From: Sporosarcina ureae
Lineage (GTDB): Bacteria > Bacillota > Bacilli > Bacillales_A > Planococcaceae
Assembly (NCBI RefSeq): GCF_029267015.1
Contig: NZ_JARIEA010000082.1
Span: 1 to 39,939, forward strand
Length of the DNA stretch: 39,939 nucleotides
Reading direction: 5' to 3'
A program made the translations under genes and the position numbers. The notes below the pieces were generated by a model. That model was not told the DNA's origin, searched no databases, and worked only from the letters and a program-made list of their open reading frames with translations. Each line of letters starts with the position of its first letter. Positions within the stretch are counted from its first letter, which is position 1. Shown here in pieces: positions 18,075 through 26,561 of the stretch.

Positions 18075-18311
18075 ATGACTACATGGATAGCAATTTTATT
18101 GATCGTCGTCGCTTTGATCGGGGGAGTAGCTCTCGGCTTTTTCATAGCACGTAAATATATGATGAATTATTTGAAGGAAAATCCGCCAATTAATGAGCAA
18201 ATGTTACGTATGATGATGATGCAAATGGGACAGAAACCTTCACAAAAGAAAATTAACCAAATGATGGCTCAGATGAACAAGGTGCAAGACAAGCCAGCTA
18301 AAAAAAAATAA
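18075..18311 (+). CDS. yneF: YneF, UPF0154 membrane protein
   Basis: 78-residue small membrane protein with one N-terminal transmembrane helix (about 3-25, ending [13 protein letters not shown]) and a cytoplasmic tail containing the highly conserved [29 protein letters not shown]. Function is unknown. ATG 18075 fits both the family N terminus and GAGGGAGG (18057-18064) upstream; a longer frame to 18048 adds a non-conserved LNEGGLAT. It has its own promoter and terminator, so it is monocistronic here. Confidence 0.93.
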   Translation: MTTWIAILLIVVALIGGVALGFFIARKYMMNYLKENPPINEQMLRMMMMQMGQKPSQKKINQMMAQMNKVQDKPAKKK

Positions 18312-18316
18312 GCAAA

Positions 18317-18356
18317 ACTCCGTGATCAGCAAAATTGCTAACACGGAGCTTTTTTA
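18317..18356 (+). terminator. Rho-independent terminator after yneF
   Basis: CTCCGTG (18317-18323) pairs with CACGGAG (18341-18347), with an inner AGCA/TGCT pairing, followed by CTTTTTTAT. Confidence 0.85.
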
Positions 18357-18374
18357 TAGAAAATTGTTTAATTT

Positions 18375-19298
18375 TCAATATAAACGAAATCGATTTAAAA
18401 ATCGTTGTACGGTTTGTAAATATTCATCTGGATTATCATTATACGACTTAGCGTGTGCCCCTTTGGCGAAAAGTTTCATCATTTTATCGCCTTCCTTTAA
18501 ATCATACAACTCTTCTGTCATGTGGGGCAAAATGAACGTATCTTCCATACTGTGGATGAATAATACAGGTTTATTGATAAACTTCATCACTTCACGCGGC
18601 GAAACGGCTGCAGAGGTATAACCATCACGAATTTTTAAAAACAAATTGGCGACTCGTAAACTCATGGAAGTCTTGAAAGGCATTTCTGTCCGGATAATAT
18701 GCAATAGTTGCTCTGAGAAATCCGAAAACGGACAATCGGATATATAAAAGTCGGCTTCATCTTCGTACGTACCTGCGTACAACAGCGTAGTGGCGGCTCC
18801 CATAGATTCGCCGTGAATGCCAATTAAAGCGCGCTTACCTACCCGTTCACGAATAGCCCTCACAACTTCTTTTAAGTCCATCTTTTCATAAAACCCAAAA
18901 CTTGTTGTTTTGCCGCCAGAATCACCATGACGACGATGGTCAAAAATTACCGAATTAAATCCTAGCCGTTCAAATAGACGAGCGTATTTAATCGAGTTCA
19001 CTTTATTTTCTGTTACGCCATGACAAATGACAACCGTTCTTGTAGTATCTAAAGGTCTCAAAAATATAGCACGTAAATTATAGCCATTAGGAGAAGGAAT
19101 CCATATATCATCTTTTCTAACGGTTTCAAACCATTGGCGATCAAATCGTTTCGCAATCATTTCACGCTGTAAAATGAATTCGGAGTCTTTCGTTTTTAAA
19201 TACATTAATCGATTGGTGACAAGAATACCGAAAATAGTAAGAAGCGCTGTCATGATACTGGAGACGATTCCTAAAATATACACTACTCTACGTTTCAA
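18375..19298 (-). CDS. Membrane-anchored alpha/beta hydrolase, YqkD-like (TTG start)
   Basis: 307-residue hydrolase with an N-terminal transmembrane anchor (about 5-28) and a catalytic domain facing one side of the membrane. ICHGVTENK is the oxyanion block, G-E-S165-M-G the nucleophile elbow (IHGESMGAATTLL), the acid is in HSMEDTF and the His in KGAHAKS. Resembles B. subtilis YqkD, substrate unknown. The start is TTG 19298 with AAGGAG 7 bases upstream; no better ATG is near. It follows the HMG-CoA lyase gene by 18 bases, so the two are likely one operon. In B. subtilis yqkD neighbours yqkE, whose homologue lies here just across the lyase gene. Confidence 0.85.
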   Translation of the reverse strand: MKRRVVYILGIVSSIMTALLTIFGILVTNRLMYLKTKDSEFILQREMIAKRFDRQWFETVRKDDIWIPSPNGYNLRAIFLRPLDTTRTVVICHGVTENKVNSIKYARLFERLGFNSVIFDHRRHGDSGGKTTSFGFYEKMDLKEVVRAIRERVGKRALIGIHGESMGAATTLLYAGTYEDEADFYISDCPFSDFSEQLLHIIRTEMPFKTSMSLRVANLFLKIRDGYTSAAVSPREVMKFINKPVLFIHSMEDTFILPHMTEELYDLKEGDKMMKLFAKGAHAKSYNDNPDEYLQTVQRFLNRFRLY

Positions 19299-19316
19299 CA
19301 GAATTCTCCTTTCCGT

Positions 19317-20216
19317 TTACTTTCTTCTTTTATATAAATTATACATAGCTGTTTCGATTGGACGTGACAGATAAGGTGCAACTTCATCTACTGCTAAGCA
19401 TACTTTGTCCATATCAATCCCTGTCTCTATATTAAGAGACTCCAATAAATATAAAACATCTTCCGTAGCAACATTACCTGTAGCACCTGGAGCGAAAGGA
19501 CAGCCTCCGAGACCACCAGCAGAGGTATCGAATCGATCCACGCCCGCTTGTAAAGAGGCATAAATATTCGCTAAACCTAATTTACGCGTGTCATGAAAAT
19601 GCGCAGTGAGTAAAGTATTTGGAAACTGTTTCTTCAGTTCTTGGAATAAGGTAAAACTAGCTAAAGGATTTGCCATACCATCTGTATCCGCCACACTTAA
19701 TTCATCCACGCCCATATCAACAAATTGCCTGCAAAGAGAGATTGTTTGTTCCTGTGGAATGAAGCCTTCATATGGACAGTGAAATGCGGTTGAAATACAG
19801 GCTCTGACAAAATGATGATCTTTTTTCAGCTGATCTATAATCGGTCTTAGCGTCTCAACACTCTCTTCAGTAGTGCGATTGATATTGTGCTGATTAAATG
19901 TATCGCTGACACCTACAAAGACCGCCATGCTATCTGCGCCGGCTCTGAGAGCATTCTCGACACCATGTGCATTCGGTGTAAGAACAAGTTGTCTGCCTTG
20001 TTTTCTTATATTCGCCATAATTTCTGTGGAATCGGACATTTGCGGAACCCACTTTGGCGATACAAATGAAGTGACTTCCATTTCATGAAGCCCCGCCTGC
20101 TGTAAAGCGTGGATAAAAGCTAATTTTTGATCAGTAGGAATACTATTTTTTTCATTTTGTAAGCCGTCACGTGGACCAACCTCGATTAATGTTACGTTTT
20201 TTGGTAAGCTAGACAT
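19317..20216 (-). CDS. Hydroxymethylglutaryl-CoA lyase (YngG type)
   Basis: Cleaves HMG-CoA to acetyl-CoA and acetoacetate, the last step of leucine catabolism; some homologues act on related 3-hydroxyacyl-CoAs. 299 residues. The TIM-barrel shows VGPRDGLQNEK (catalytic Arg and metal Asp), the metal-binding HFHDTRKLGLAN, and the active-site loop GGLGGCPFAPGATGN with its cysteine. ATG 20216 was chosen: GAGGGAGGG ends 6 bases upstream, whereas ATG 20222 abuts it. None of the rest of the leucine/yng operon is present here, so it is a detached HMGL sitting between yqkE-like and yqkD-like genes. Confidence 0.93.
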   Translation of the reverse strand: MSSLPKNVTLIEVGPRDGLQNEKNSIPTDQKLAFIHALQQAGLHEMEVTSFVSPKWVPQMSDSTEIMANIRKQGRQLVLTPNAHGVENALRAGADSMAVFVGVSDTFNQHNINRTTEESVETLRPIIDQLKKDHHFVRACISTAFHCPYEGFIPQEQTISLCRQFVDMGVDELSVADTDGMANPLASFTLFQELKKQFPNTLLTAHFHDTRKLGLANIYASLQAGVDRFDTSAGGLGGCPFAPGATGNVATEDVLYLLESLNIETGIDMDKVCLAVDEVAPYLSRPIETAMYNLYKRRK

Positions 20217-20236
20217 AAACATCCCTCCCTCATTCT

Positions 20237-20266
20237 ATTGTACGTAATTAAAGTGGGGAAGGGCAA
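20237..20266 (-). promoter_or_regulatory. Possible promoter of the HMG-CoA lyase operon
   Basis: Reverse strand: TTGCCC (20266-20261), 18 bases, TACAAT (20242-20237). The start codon is 21 bases further on. Confidence 0.4.
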
Positions 20267-20340
20267 TGTAAAACCCCTAAAATTTAACTGGATAAAGCAA
20301 AGAAGGCCATTCTATTATCATACAGAAAGTAGTGATTAAT

Positions 20341-20598
20341 ATGTCAAAGAAACAACGAAAAGCATCAAGTAACCAAAAGGGAAATACTGTAGACCATTCT
20401 GCTTCTTTACTTTCAGATTTTATGGATGAGGATGTACTAGCCAAATTAAAAGAGATGAAGCAAGAAATGAAGGTTGTAGAAGAAACGAAACTAGAAAAAG
20501 AAAAAGAAAAACGTATTCAAGAGCGTAAAGAACGTGAAAAGAATAAAAGTTTTGAGGAACTACTTGAAGAATATGGAGACGGTGGAACAAAGTATTGA
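20341..20598 (+). CDS. YqkE-like small charged protein (DUF3886)
   Basis: 85-residue hydrophilic protein: a Lys/Ser-rich N terminus, then a long charged helix (EDVLAKLKEMKQEMK, then EKEKEKRIQERKEREK) likely to form a coiled coil, ending SFEELLEEYGDGGTKY. This matches the YqkE/DUF3886 family of Bacillaceae, function unknown. ATG 20341 gives the family-like MSKKQRK start; in-frame GTG 20332 has no ribosome-binding site. Its divergent neighbour pair includes the YqkD-like hydrolase, echoing B. subtilis yqkD-yqkE. Confidence 0.75.
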   Translation: MSKKQRKASSNQKGNTVDHSASLLSDFMDEDVLAKLKEMKQEMKVVEETKLEKEKEKRIQERKEREKNKSFEELLEEYGDGGTKY

Positions 20599-20682
20599 GA
20601 AATTATATGAATAGATGTTGTATAAGGTATACTAGTAAAAGAAATTGTTATGAATAAGACCTTTTACAAAGGAGAGGCATGT

Positions 20683-21108
20683 ATGAAATTTTTGTATATG
20701 ACGTTTTGTGAGAAAGAATATATTCAAAACGGATTGAAATCCGAACAATACTTAAGACGTGTTCATTCGGCACCTATTGAGCATCCGATTGTCCATTGGA
20801 TACAAGAAAATCTGAAGCCCATTAAGAAAAATGAATCTGTTCTATATTATGACTTCCCTAAAGAAAAGGTAAAAGATTTTTACAATCTTTTAGTAGAGGC
20901 CCATGCCGAAAAATCTAATGAGTCTCCGAGACCGTGGAAGTTCTTACCTAATCCTTCCGAAGAACAGTATATTTATCCAATGGCTCAGTATGAAAAAGAG
21001 TATGGTACGACTTATTATGAGTCAATATACAAATACATAACCGCAATTGGGATTATATTAAATATATTTGATTTTGATACTAATCAATTAATTTTATACA
21101 TTCAATAA
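20683..21108 (+). CDS. Hypothetical protein, unrecognised
   Basis: 141 residues from ATG 20683, placed 8 bases after GGAG (20671-20674); the frame is open to 20650 but the extra residues lack a ribosome-binding site. I do not recognise the family. It has no signal peptide, and only a modestly hydrophobic C-terminal stretch (ITAIGIILNIFDF) that might be a buried helix. It is rich in Tyr, Glu and Lys, with SPRPWKFLPNPSEEQYIYP as the most distinctive block. TATACT at 20628-20633 could be a -10. It lies 30 bases before the RsbRD-type gene on the same strand, so co-transcription is likely. Good ribosome-binding site and codon use support a real gene. Confidence 0.65.
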   Translation: MKFLYMTFCEKEYIQNGLKSEQYLRRVHSAPIEHPIVHWIQENLKPIKKNESVLYYDFPKEKVKDFYNLLVEAHAEKSNESPRPWKFLPNPSEEQYIYPMAQYEKEYGTTYYESIYKYITAIGIILNIFDFDTNQLILYIQ

Positions 21109-21138
21109 GAACGATGAACGTATCCAGGAGGATGTTAG

Positions 21139-21990
21139 ATGAAACAGCTTGATATTAAGCTATATGAATATTTATTGGCAAAGTTACCTGAAATTACGAC
21201 TTCTTGGCTGTCTATGAGGAAGGTAGAAGAGGACTCTATTTATTCACTCAATGCTTGTCCGAAAATGGAAGAAACTCTTCGGGAACAAAACAAATTAACG
21301 AATCTAACTATCACTAGTAGTTTACTTGATGATCAGGAAATTTTTGAGAAAAACAAAAAGAAATGGGCTTCTGTCGTGGCCCTTAGTAGAGTAAACAGCA
21401 ATACTCCAATAGAAGATGTAATTGATGCATTAAGTAAGGTGCGTTTAACGTATTGGCGTTTCATAAAAGAATTTCACTTCGTAAACGAAAATGAGATCAC
21501 GATTGAAGATTATGTGCGCTGGAGTGAAACGCTTAATAATGCATTTGATCAAATTTATATTGAGTTTGCACAAACGTATAATGAATACATCAATAGCAGG
21601 TTCGATATTCAACAAAGTTTAATCAATGAGTTAAGTTCGCCAGTCATCAAAATAACCGAAACTATTGGTGTTGTCCCCTTGATTGGCGATTTGGATGAAC
21701 TACGTGCCCGGATTATGTTGGAAAGCATCCCAGAGAAGAGTCTAGAATCTGATATCGAACATTTGTTTATCGATTTATCAGGAGTTACTGTAATTGATAC
21801 GTTAGTAGCGCAGCAGATTTATCAAATTACAAAAGTGCTGTCTCTATTAGGAACGAGATGCACGATTACGGGAATCCGTCCAGAAATTGCGCATGCATCA
21901 ACAGAGCTCGGATTGGATTTTTCGAATATCCAAACGTTCAGTTCATTGCAATTGGCTTTTTCAAAAGAATTTTCAATTATAAAACATTGA
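21139..21990 (+). CDS. RsbRD-type stressosome co-antagonist (RsbRD_N + STAS)
   Basis: 283 residues. The N-terminal ~150 are an RsbRD-type sensory helical domain beginning YEYLLAKLPEITTSWL; the C-terminal ~120 are a STAS domain with GVVPLIGDLDELRARIM and FIDLSGVTVIDTLVAQQIYQ. RsbR paralogues with RsbS form the 1.8-MDa stressosome that releases RsbT to activate sigma-B. The second phosphorylatable Thr (IDT) is present; at the first site the common Thr (GDIDTxRA) is Glu (GDLDELRA), an acidic substitution that I recall from the B. subtilis RsbRD (YqhA) lineage. GGAGG lies 7 bases upstream. No rsbS, rsbT or sigB is nearby, normal for an orphan RsbR paralogue. Confidence 0.85.
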   Translation: MKQLDIKLYEYLLAKLPEITTSWLSMRKVEEDSIYSLNACPKMEETLREQNKLTNLTITSSLLDDQEIFEKNKKKWASVVALSRVNSNTPIEDVIDALSKVRLTYWRFIKEFHFVNENEITIEDYVRWSETLNNAFDQIYIEFAQTYNEYINSRFDIQQSLINELSSPVIKITETIGVVPLIGDLDELRARIMLESIPEKSLESDIEHLFIDLSGVTVIDTLVAQQIYQITKVLSLLGTRCTITGIRPEIAHASTELGLDFSNIQTFSSLQLAFSKEFSIIKH

Positions 21991-22030
21991 AAAACCAGTA
22001 CACTTTGATATAAAGTGTACTGGTTTTTTT
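21991..22030. terminator. Bidirectional terminator between rsbRD-like gene and serC
   Basis: AAAACCAGTACACTTT (21991-22006) pairs perfectly with AAAGTGTACTGGTTTT (22012-22027), five-base loop, T runs on both strands. Confidence 0.93.
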
Positions 22031-22032
22031 GA

Positions 22033-23127
22033 TTATTTGTGACTTTCTTGAAAATTAAGCATGAATTTTTGCAATGCTTCACATGCTGCGTATGGTACTG
22101 CATTGTATGCAGAGGCTCTGCAACCACCTACCGAACGGTGACCATTTAATCCAACAAATCCTGCTTCTTTAGCTTCTTGTAAAAATTTCTTTTCTAATTC
22201 TTCATCCGCTACACGGAATGTAATATTCATCAATGAACGACTATCTTTTTCAGCATGACCTGTATAGAAACCATTGCTGTTATCAATCACATCATAGATT
22301 AAATTAGCTTTCTCTTCGTTGCGTTTTGAGATTTGTTCCAAGCCGCCTTGTTCTTGCATCCAGCCCAGTACTTCACCCAACATATAAATACCGAAAGATG
22401 GTGGTGTGTTATATAAAGAGTTACTTGAAGCATGTGTGCTGTACTTTAAAATAGTTGGAATTTCGCTATTTGCATTTTCCAACAAGTCTTTTCGGATAAT
22501 CGCAACTGTAACACCTGAAGGACCGAGGTTTTTCTGTGCGCCCGCGTAAATCATACCAAATTTACTTACGTCAAGTGGTCTTGATAGAATGTCACTGGAC
22601 ATATCAGCAATCAAAGGGACATTTCCAGTTGAAGGAAACTCGTGGAATTGTGTACCGAATATCGTGTTGTTAGAAGTGATATGTACGTACGCATCAGAAT
22701 CGTCAAAAGTAATTTCATCGATAGAAGGAACCCGATTGTAATTTGAACTTTTTGTAGATGCAGATTCGTATACTTCGCCAATGGTCTTCGCTTCTTTTAA
22801 GGCTTTATCTGACCAAGCACCGGACATGATATAACTCGCTTTTTTCCCTTCAGCCAAGAAGTTCATAGGAACCATCGCAAATTGAAGACTCGCTCCACCT
22901 TGTAAGAATAGCACTTCATAGTTTTCAGGAATTGCGAATAAAGAACGCAAACGTTCAATCGCTTGATTATGTACTTGTTCATAAGTAGCGCTGCGGTGAC
23001 TCATTTCCATAATAGACATTCCAGATGCTTTGAAATTCACCAATTCAGCTTGCGCTTTTTCGAGAACTTCGCTTGGAAGAGCAGATGGACCCGCATTAAA
23101 ATTATAGACAGACTTTTGATTACTCAA
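22033..23127 (-). CDS. serC: Phosphoserine aminotransferase SerC (TTG start)
   Basis: PLP enzyme converting 3-phosphohydroxypyruvate and glutamate to phosphoserine in serine biosynthesis. 364 residues from TTG 23127, with AAGGAG 8 bases upstream; TTG 23130 (5 bases) is an alternative, and GTG 23136 overlaps the ribosome-binding site. The sequence opens YNFNAGPSALPSEVL; MSHRSATYEQVH and LFLQGGASLQFAMVPMN follow, the PLP lysine is in IYAGAQKNLGPSG, and the C terminus has GLNGHRSVGGCRASAYNA. No serA is adjacent. It ends against the shared terminator. Confidence 0.95.
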   Translation of the reverse strand: MSNQKSVYNFNAGPSALPSEVLEKAQAELVNFKASGMSIMEMSHRSATYEQVHNQAIERLRSLFAIPENYEVLFLQGGASLQFAMVPMNFLAEGKKASYIMSGAWSDKALKEAKTIGEVYESASTKSSNYNRVPSIDEITFDDSDAYVHITSNNTIFGTQFHEFPSTGNVPLIADMSSDILSRPLDVSKFGMIYAGAQKNLGPSGVTVAIIRKDLLENANSEIPTILKYSTHASSNSLYNTPPSFGIYMLGEVLGWMQEQGGLEQISKRNEEKANLIYDVIDNSNGFYTGHAEKDSRSLMNITFRVADEELEKKFLQEAKEAGFVGLNGHRSVGGCRASAYNAVPYAACEALQKFMLNFQESHK

Positions 23128-23343
23128 CAAAATCACTCCTTCAGTAGTTTACAACTCTAAAGTAAAGTATATATGAAAAAGCGAATAGGTGGAATAGCTT
23201 TCTGCTAATTCACAATAAATAGCTCACTCAATTATCGTCACTGTCTTGTTTGCTTCTTCGCAAAGATGGGTAAATTGTAATCAAGTAGCACCTATATACA
23301 TATTTAAAATTCACTTATCTGAAGAGGAAATGGGGGAGTTAAT

Positions 23344-24189
23344 GTGAAAACAGATGGACGGAGAAAAAGTTCAAATGTTGAAGATCGAAGAGGGCGAAGC
23401 GGAGGAGGCGGAGGTGCTATTGCATTAGGCGGTGGCGGTCTTGGTATCGTTGGAATTATATTATTTCTTATTCTAGGTGGTAACCCTGGTGATTTATTGG
23501 ATAGCAGTTCAGCCGTGCCAGATCAGCCGTACGTAGAGACGGAACAAGATAAAGAGTTGGCCGATTTTGTTTCGGTAGTACTCGCAGATACAGAAGATGT
23601 TTGGACAGAATTGTTCGCTCAAGAGGGCATTCAGTATGAAAATCCTACCCTCGTACTGTATTCGGGCAAAGTAGATACAGCATGTGGTTTCGGAAGTGCA
23701 GCTGCAGGTCCTTTTTACTGTCCTGGTGATCAAAAATTATATATTGATTTATCGTTTTACGATGAATTACAAGGGTCATTTAAAGCACCTGGAGACTTCG
23801 CTATGGCTTATGTAGTGGCACATGAGGTAGGGCATCATGTACAGACATTGCTTGGAATTTCTGATCAAGTCATGCCGTTGCGTCAAAAGATGAGCGAAGA
23901 AGAATTTAATAAATATTTAGTGCGATTTGAATTGCAGGCAGACTATTTTGCGGGTGTCTGGGCACATCATGCACAAGGTCAGGGGTATTTGGAACAAGGA
24001 GATTTGCAAGAGGCCATTACAGCAGCTGGTGCAGTAGGTGATGATACGATTCAAAAGCGTGCAAGAGGATATGTCGTACCTGAAAGTTTCACACACGGCA
24101 CAGCTAAGCAACGAACTTATTGGTTCGAACACGGCTTTGAATTAGGGACGATTAATGGTGGAGACACATTTAAGCAAACTGAAAAGTAA
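23344..24189 (+). CDS. Neutral zinc metallopeptidase, YpfJ family (GTG start)
   Basis: 281-residue membrane-anchored putative metallopeptidase. A basic, Gly-rich N terminus (GRRKSSNVEDRRGRSGGGGG) precedes one transmembrane helix (about 26-46), and the outer domain has zinc motif H160-E161-V-G-H164 (AHEVGHHVQ) with the downstream ELQADYFAGVWAHH that supplies the third ligand. The two cysteines in TACGFG and FYCPG are conserved in the family. Substrates are unknown. GTG 23344 is used because GGGGGAG lies just upstream and ATG 23342 is out of frame. Ends at a shared bidirectional terminator. Confidence 0.92.
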   Translation: MKTDGRRKSSNVEDRRGRSGGGGGAIALGGGGLGIVGIILFLILGGNPGDLLDSSSAVPDQPYVETEQDKELADFVSVVLADTEDVWTELFAQEGIQYENPTLVLYSGKVDTACGFGSAAAGPFYCPGDQKLYIDLSFYDELQGSFKAPGDFAMAYVVAHEVGHHVQTLLGISDQVMPLRQKMSEEEFNKYLVRFELQADYFAGVWAHHAQGQGYLEQGDLQEAITAAGAVGDDTIQKRARGYVVPESFTHGTAKQRTYWFEHGFELGTINGGDTFKQTEK

Positions 24190-24233
24190 AAAACACGAAC
24201 ATCATTCTTAGAACAGAATGATGTTCGTGTTTT
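24190..24233. terminator. Bidirectional terminator between ypfJ-like gene and MFS gene
   Basis: AAAACACGAACATCATTCT (24190-24208) pairs perfectly with its complement at 24215-24233 around loop TAGAAC. T runs flank both sides. Confidence 0.93.
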
Positions 24234-25513
24234 TATTTTGTTGCAGCAATAGCAGGCTCAACCGCTACAATGTCTTCTTTTTCATTGCGTAGTCTTTTAA
24301 TATCGACCCGAATGAGTAAAGAAATAATAAGCGCGACTACGAATAAGCCAGCAAAGAATAGCAGACTGCTTTCATAACTTCCGGTAGTATCTTTCATCCA
24401 CGCAGCAAACATCGGTCCGGCCACGCCAGCTGCTGACCAAGCTGTTAGTATGTATCCGTGGATAGCACCAAGTTGTCTCGTTCCAAAAATATCACCAATA
24501 TATGCAGGAATCGAAGCGAAACCTCCTCCGTAGCATGTATAGATCACGGCTAGAATGACTTGGAAAATAATTGCATTCGTCGTGAATGGTAAAATAGCGA
24601 ACAGAACTAACTGAATGACGAAGAACGTAGTGTACGTGTTTGGCCGACCAATATAATCTGATATCGTAGCCCAACCAAGTCTTCCAGCACCGTTAAAGAT
24701 ACCAAGGACACCAACTAATGCGGCTGCTTGAACAGTCGTCATGCCGATACTGTCAATCGCCATTGGTTTTGCAGCAGAAAGAATTGCAATACCACAAGTA
24801 ACGTTAATGAATAGCATGAGCCATAAATAATAAAAACGTTTTGTTTTCACTGCTTGATTTGCTGTTAATTGAGCAAGATCTTCTCTGATTTCTTTTTTAC
24901 CTGAACGTACTTTTTCAATGAATCCTGGCGGTGCCCATCCTTCTTCAGGCTTCTCAAGATATAAAGAAGAAAGAAGCATGATCAGGAAATACGAAATCCC
25001 AAGAATATAGAAAGTGTTCTGGATTCCAACGTTGACAATCAAATACTCCATAATCGGACTACTGACAGCTGCCGCAAATCCAAAGCCCATGATAGCGAGC
25101 CCTGTGGCGAGTCCTCTACGATCTGGGAACCATTTGACGAGTGTTGAAACAGGTGCAATATATCCTACACCTAATCCAATTCCGCCTAGCATTCCATAAA
25201 AGACATAGAGTAATGGTAATGAAGACATACCTACCGCCAATCCTGAACCGGTTACTCCTACACCAAAGAATAGAGCAGCGAGTAGCCCGGCTTTTCTAGG
25301 GCCGTATTTCTCCACAAAATGGCCTAAAAATGCAGCAGATAAACCAAGAAATAAAATAGCGATACTGAACGTTAACTGAACTTGACTTGTTGTCCAACCA
25401 AACTCCTCAATAAGCGGGTTGGTGAAGTTGCTCCAGGCATAAACAGATCCGATGGAAATATGGATACCTACAGCAGATAACGCAATAAGCCATCTGTTCT
25501 TCGTTTTTTTCAT
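24233..25513 (-). CDS. OFA-family MFS transporter (oxalate/formate antiporter-like)
   Basis: 426-residue major facilitator with 12 predicted membrane helices. Family features are the first helix IHISIGSVYAWSNFTNPL, the helix 2-3 loop GHFVEKYGPRKAG, and the mid-protein region GAGRLGWATISDYIGRPNTY. The OFA group includes oxalate:formate exchangers, but members also carry other small monocarboxylates, so the substrate is inferred. A strong GGAGG precedes the ATG. Its position beside fdhD, fdhA and purU suggests formate or oxalate as cargo. Read from its own promoter upstream, on the same strand as fdhD. Confidence 0.87.
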   Translation of the reverse strand: MKKTKNRWLIALSAVGIHISIGSVYAWSNFTNPLIEEFGWTTSQVQLTFSIAILFLGLSAAFLGHFVEKYGPRKAGLLAALFFGVGVTGSGLAVGMSSLPLLYVFYGMLGGIGLGVGYIAPVSTLVKWFPDRRGLATGLAIMGFGFAAAVSSPIMEYLIVNVGIQNTFYILGISYFLIMLLSSLYLEKPEEGWAPPGFIEKVRSGKKEIREDLAQLTANQAVKTKRFYYLWLMLFINVTCGIAILSAAKPMAIDSIGMTTVQAAALVGVLGIFNGAGRLGWATISDYIGRPNTYTTFFVIQLVLFAILPFTTNAIIFQVILAVIYTCYGGGFASIPAYIGDIFGTRQLGAIHGYILTAWSAAGVAGPMFAAWMKDTTGSYESSLLFFAGLFVVALIISLLIRVDIKRLRNEKEDIVAVEPAIAATK

Positions 25514-25691
25514 TCGTAGTCCTCCTTTACATTCATTTTTTCACAATCTGTATTCCAGTAAAAATACTATCAGTCTGCAAAGTTCCCTAACTGCTTGTAT
25601 AAAAGAATATTTGACATGTTGCTCAGTGGGAAGATGACAAGAAACGGAACTTAATAAACATAAACTGGAATGCGAGATAGGATTAAGGAGT

Positions 25692-25720
25692 ATAATATTA
25701 TCATTTCACAGGATTGTCAA
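25692..25720 (-). promoter_or_regulatory. Promoter of the OFA transporter
   Basis: Reverse strand: perfect TTGACA (25720-25715), 17 bases, TATTAT (25697-25692). It lies just after fdhD ends and about 180 bases before the transporter start, leaving a long leader in which I see no clear structure. Confidence 0.6.
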
Positions 25721-25749
25721 TATTACTTTTTCCTGCGGCTGGAAATTTT

Positions 25750-26547
25750 TTAAGAGATATCCATACAAATTCGTTCGGCATGTGTGTAGACGTTAAATGA
25801 TTCTCCGCGTATGAATCCTACTGTCGTTATTCCTAAATCTTCTGCCAAAGTCAAGGCTAATTCAGTAGGTGCAGACTTGGATAATACAATTTCGCATCCA
25901 ATCTTAGCAACTTTCAGTAAAATTTCAGAGGAGATTCGTCCACTGAAGACAATAATCTTATCGCGAACAGTAATATCGTTCTTCAGACAATGTCCGTAAA
26001 TTTTATCCAGTGCATTATGCCTTCCGATATCCATTCGTGATAGCAGTAGTTGATCAGGTGCGCACAAAGCAGCATTATGTACGCCGCCAGTATGACGGAA
26101 CATATCAGCTTGTTCTTCCATGTCATTCATCAGAGAAAATATTTGCACAGGTGTGAGATGGACTGAAATTCTATCCATCTTTTTTGCGGTTAGCGCATCA
26201 CTTGCGAAAATAAATCCTTGTCTACTCATTCCACAACAAGAAGTAATATAACGCTTATTTTGTAACTGCTCAAAGAAAGGGTACACTTTATCCGTATCGA
26301 CATGAATAAATCCGTTTTCTAAATCTAGGCGTATGTCTTTAATTTGCTCCCATTTCGGAACGACACCTTCTGAAGCTAGAAAACCTACTGTCATATCCTC
26401 GATATATTCCGGTGTACACACAATTGTCGCAAATTCTTGGTTATTTAGTTTTATTGTAACAGCATATTCTACGGCGACTTGATCTTCTTTTTCAAATACA
26501 TTTCCATTTTGGAATCGAATAACGGATCGTTGTTGTTGTTGCTCCAT
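25750..26547 (-). CDS. fdhD: Sulphur carrier / formate dehydrogenase accessory protein FdhD
   Basis: 265-residue accessory protein needed for formate dehydrogenase activity; it passes sulphur from a cysteine desulphurase to the molybdenum cofactor of FdhA. The catalytic loop reads YITSCCGMSRQGF (C104, C105), followed by FIFASDALTAKKM; later blocks are HTGGVHNAALC, DIGRHNALDKIYG, FSGRISSE and SKSAPTELALTLAE. The loop has CCGMS rather than the CxxC of the E. coli type. ATG 26547 sits 6 bases after AGGAGGG; an in-frame TTG at 26565 overlaps the upstream gene's end. Second in an operon with the DUF2294 gene, 14 bases apart, and divergent from fdhA. Confidence 0.94.
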   Translation of the reverse strand: MEQQQQRSVIRFQNGNVFEKEDQVAVEYAVTIKLNNQEFATIVCTPEYIEDMTVGFLASEGVVPKWEQIKDIRLDLENGFIHVDTDKVYPFFEQLQNKRYITSCCGMSRQGFIFASDALTAKKMDRISVHLTPVQIFSLMNDMEEQADMFRHTGGVHNAALCAPDQLLLSRMDIGRHNALDKIYGHCLKNDITVRDKIIVFSGRISSEILLKVAKIGCEIVLSKSAPTELALTLAEDLGITTVGFIRGESFNVYTHAERICMDIS

Positions 26548-26561
26548 AGTCCGCCCTCCTC

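Noticed and set aside
18322..18621. Forward open frame overlapping the yneF terminator and yqkD-like gene
   Set aside because: It is antisense to the hydrolase and has no ribosome-binding site or recognisable product.
21991..22030. Long perfect inverted repeats as insertion-sequence ends
   Set aside because: These (also at 13124, 24190 and 31631) lie between convergent genes with T runs on both strands, which is the pattern of bidirectional terminators.
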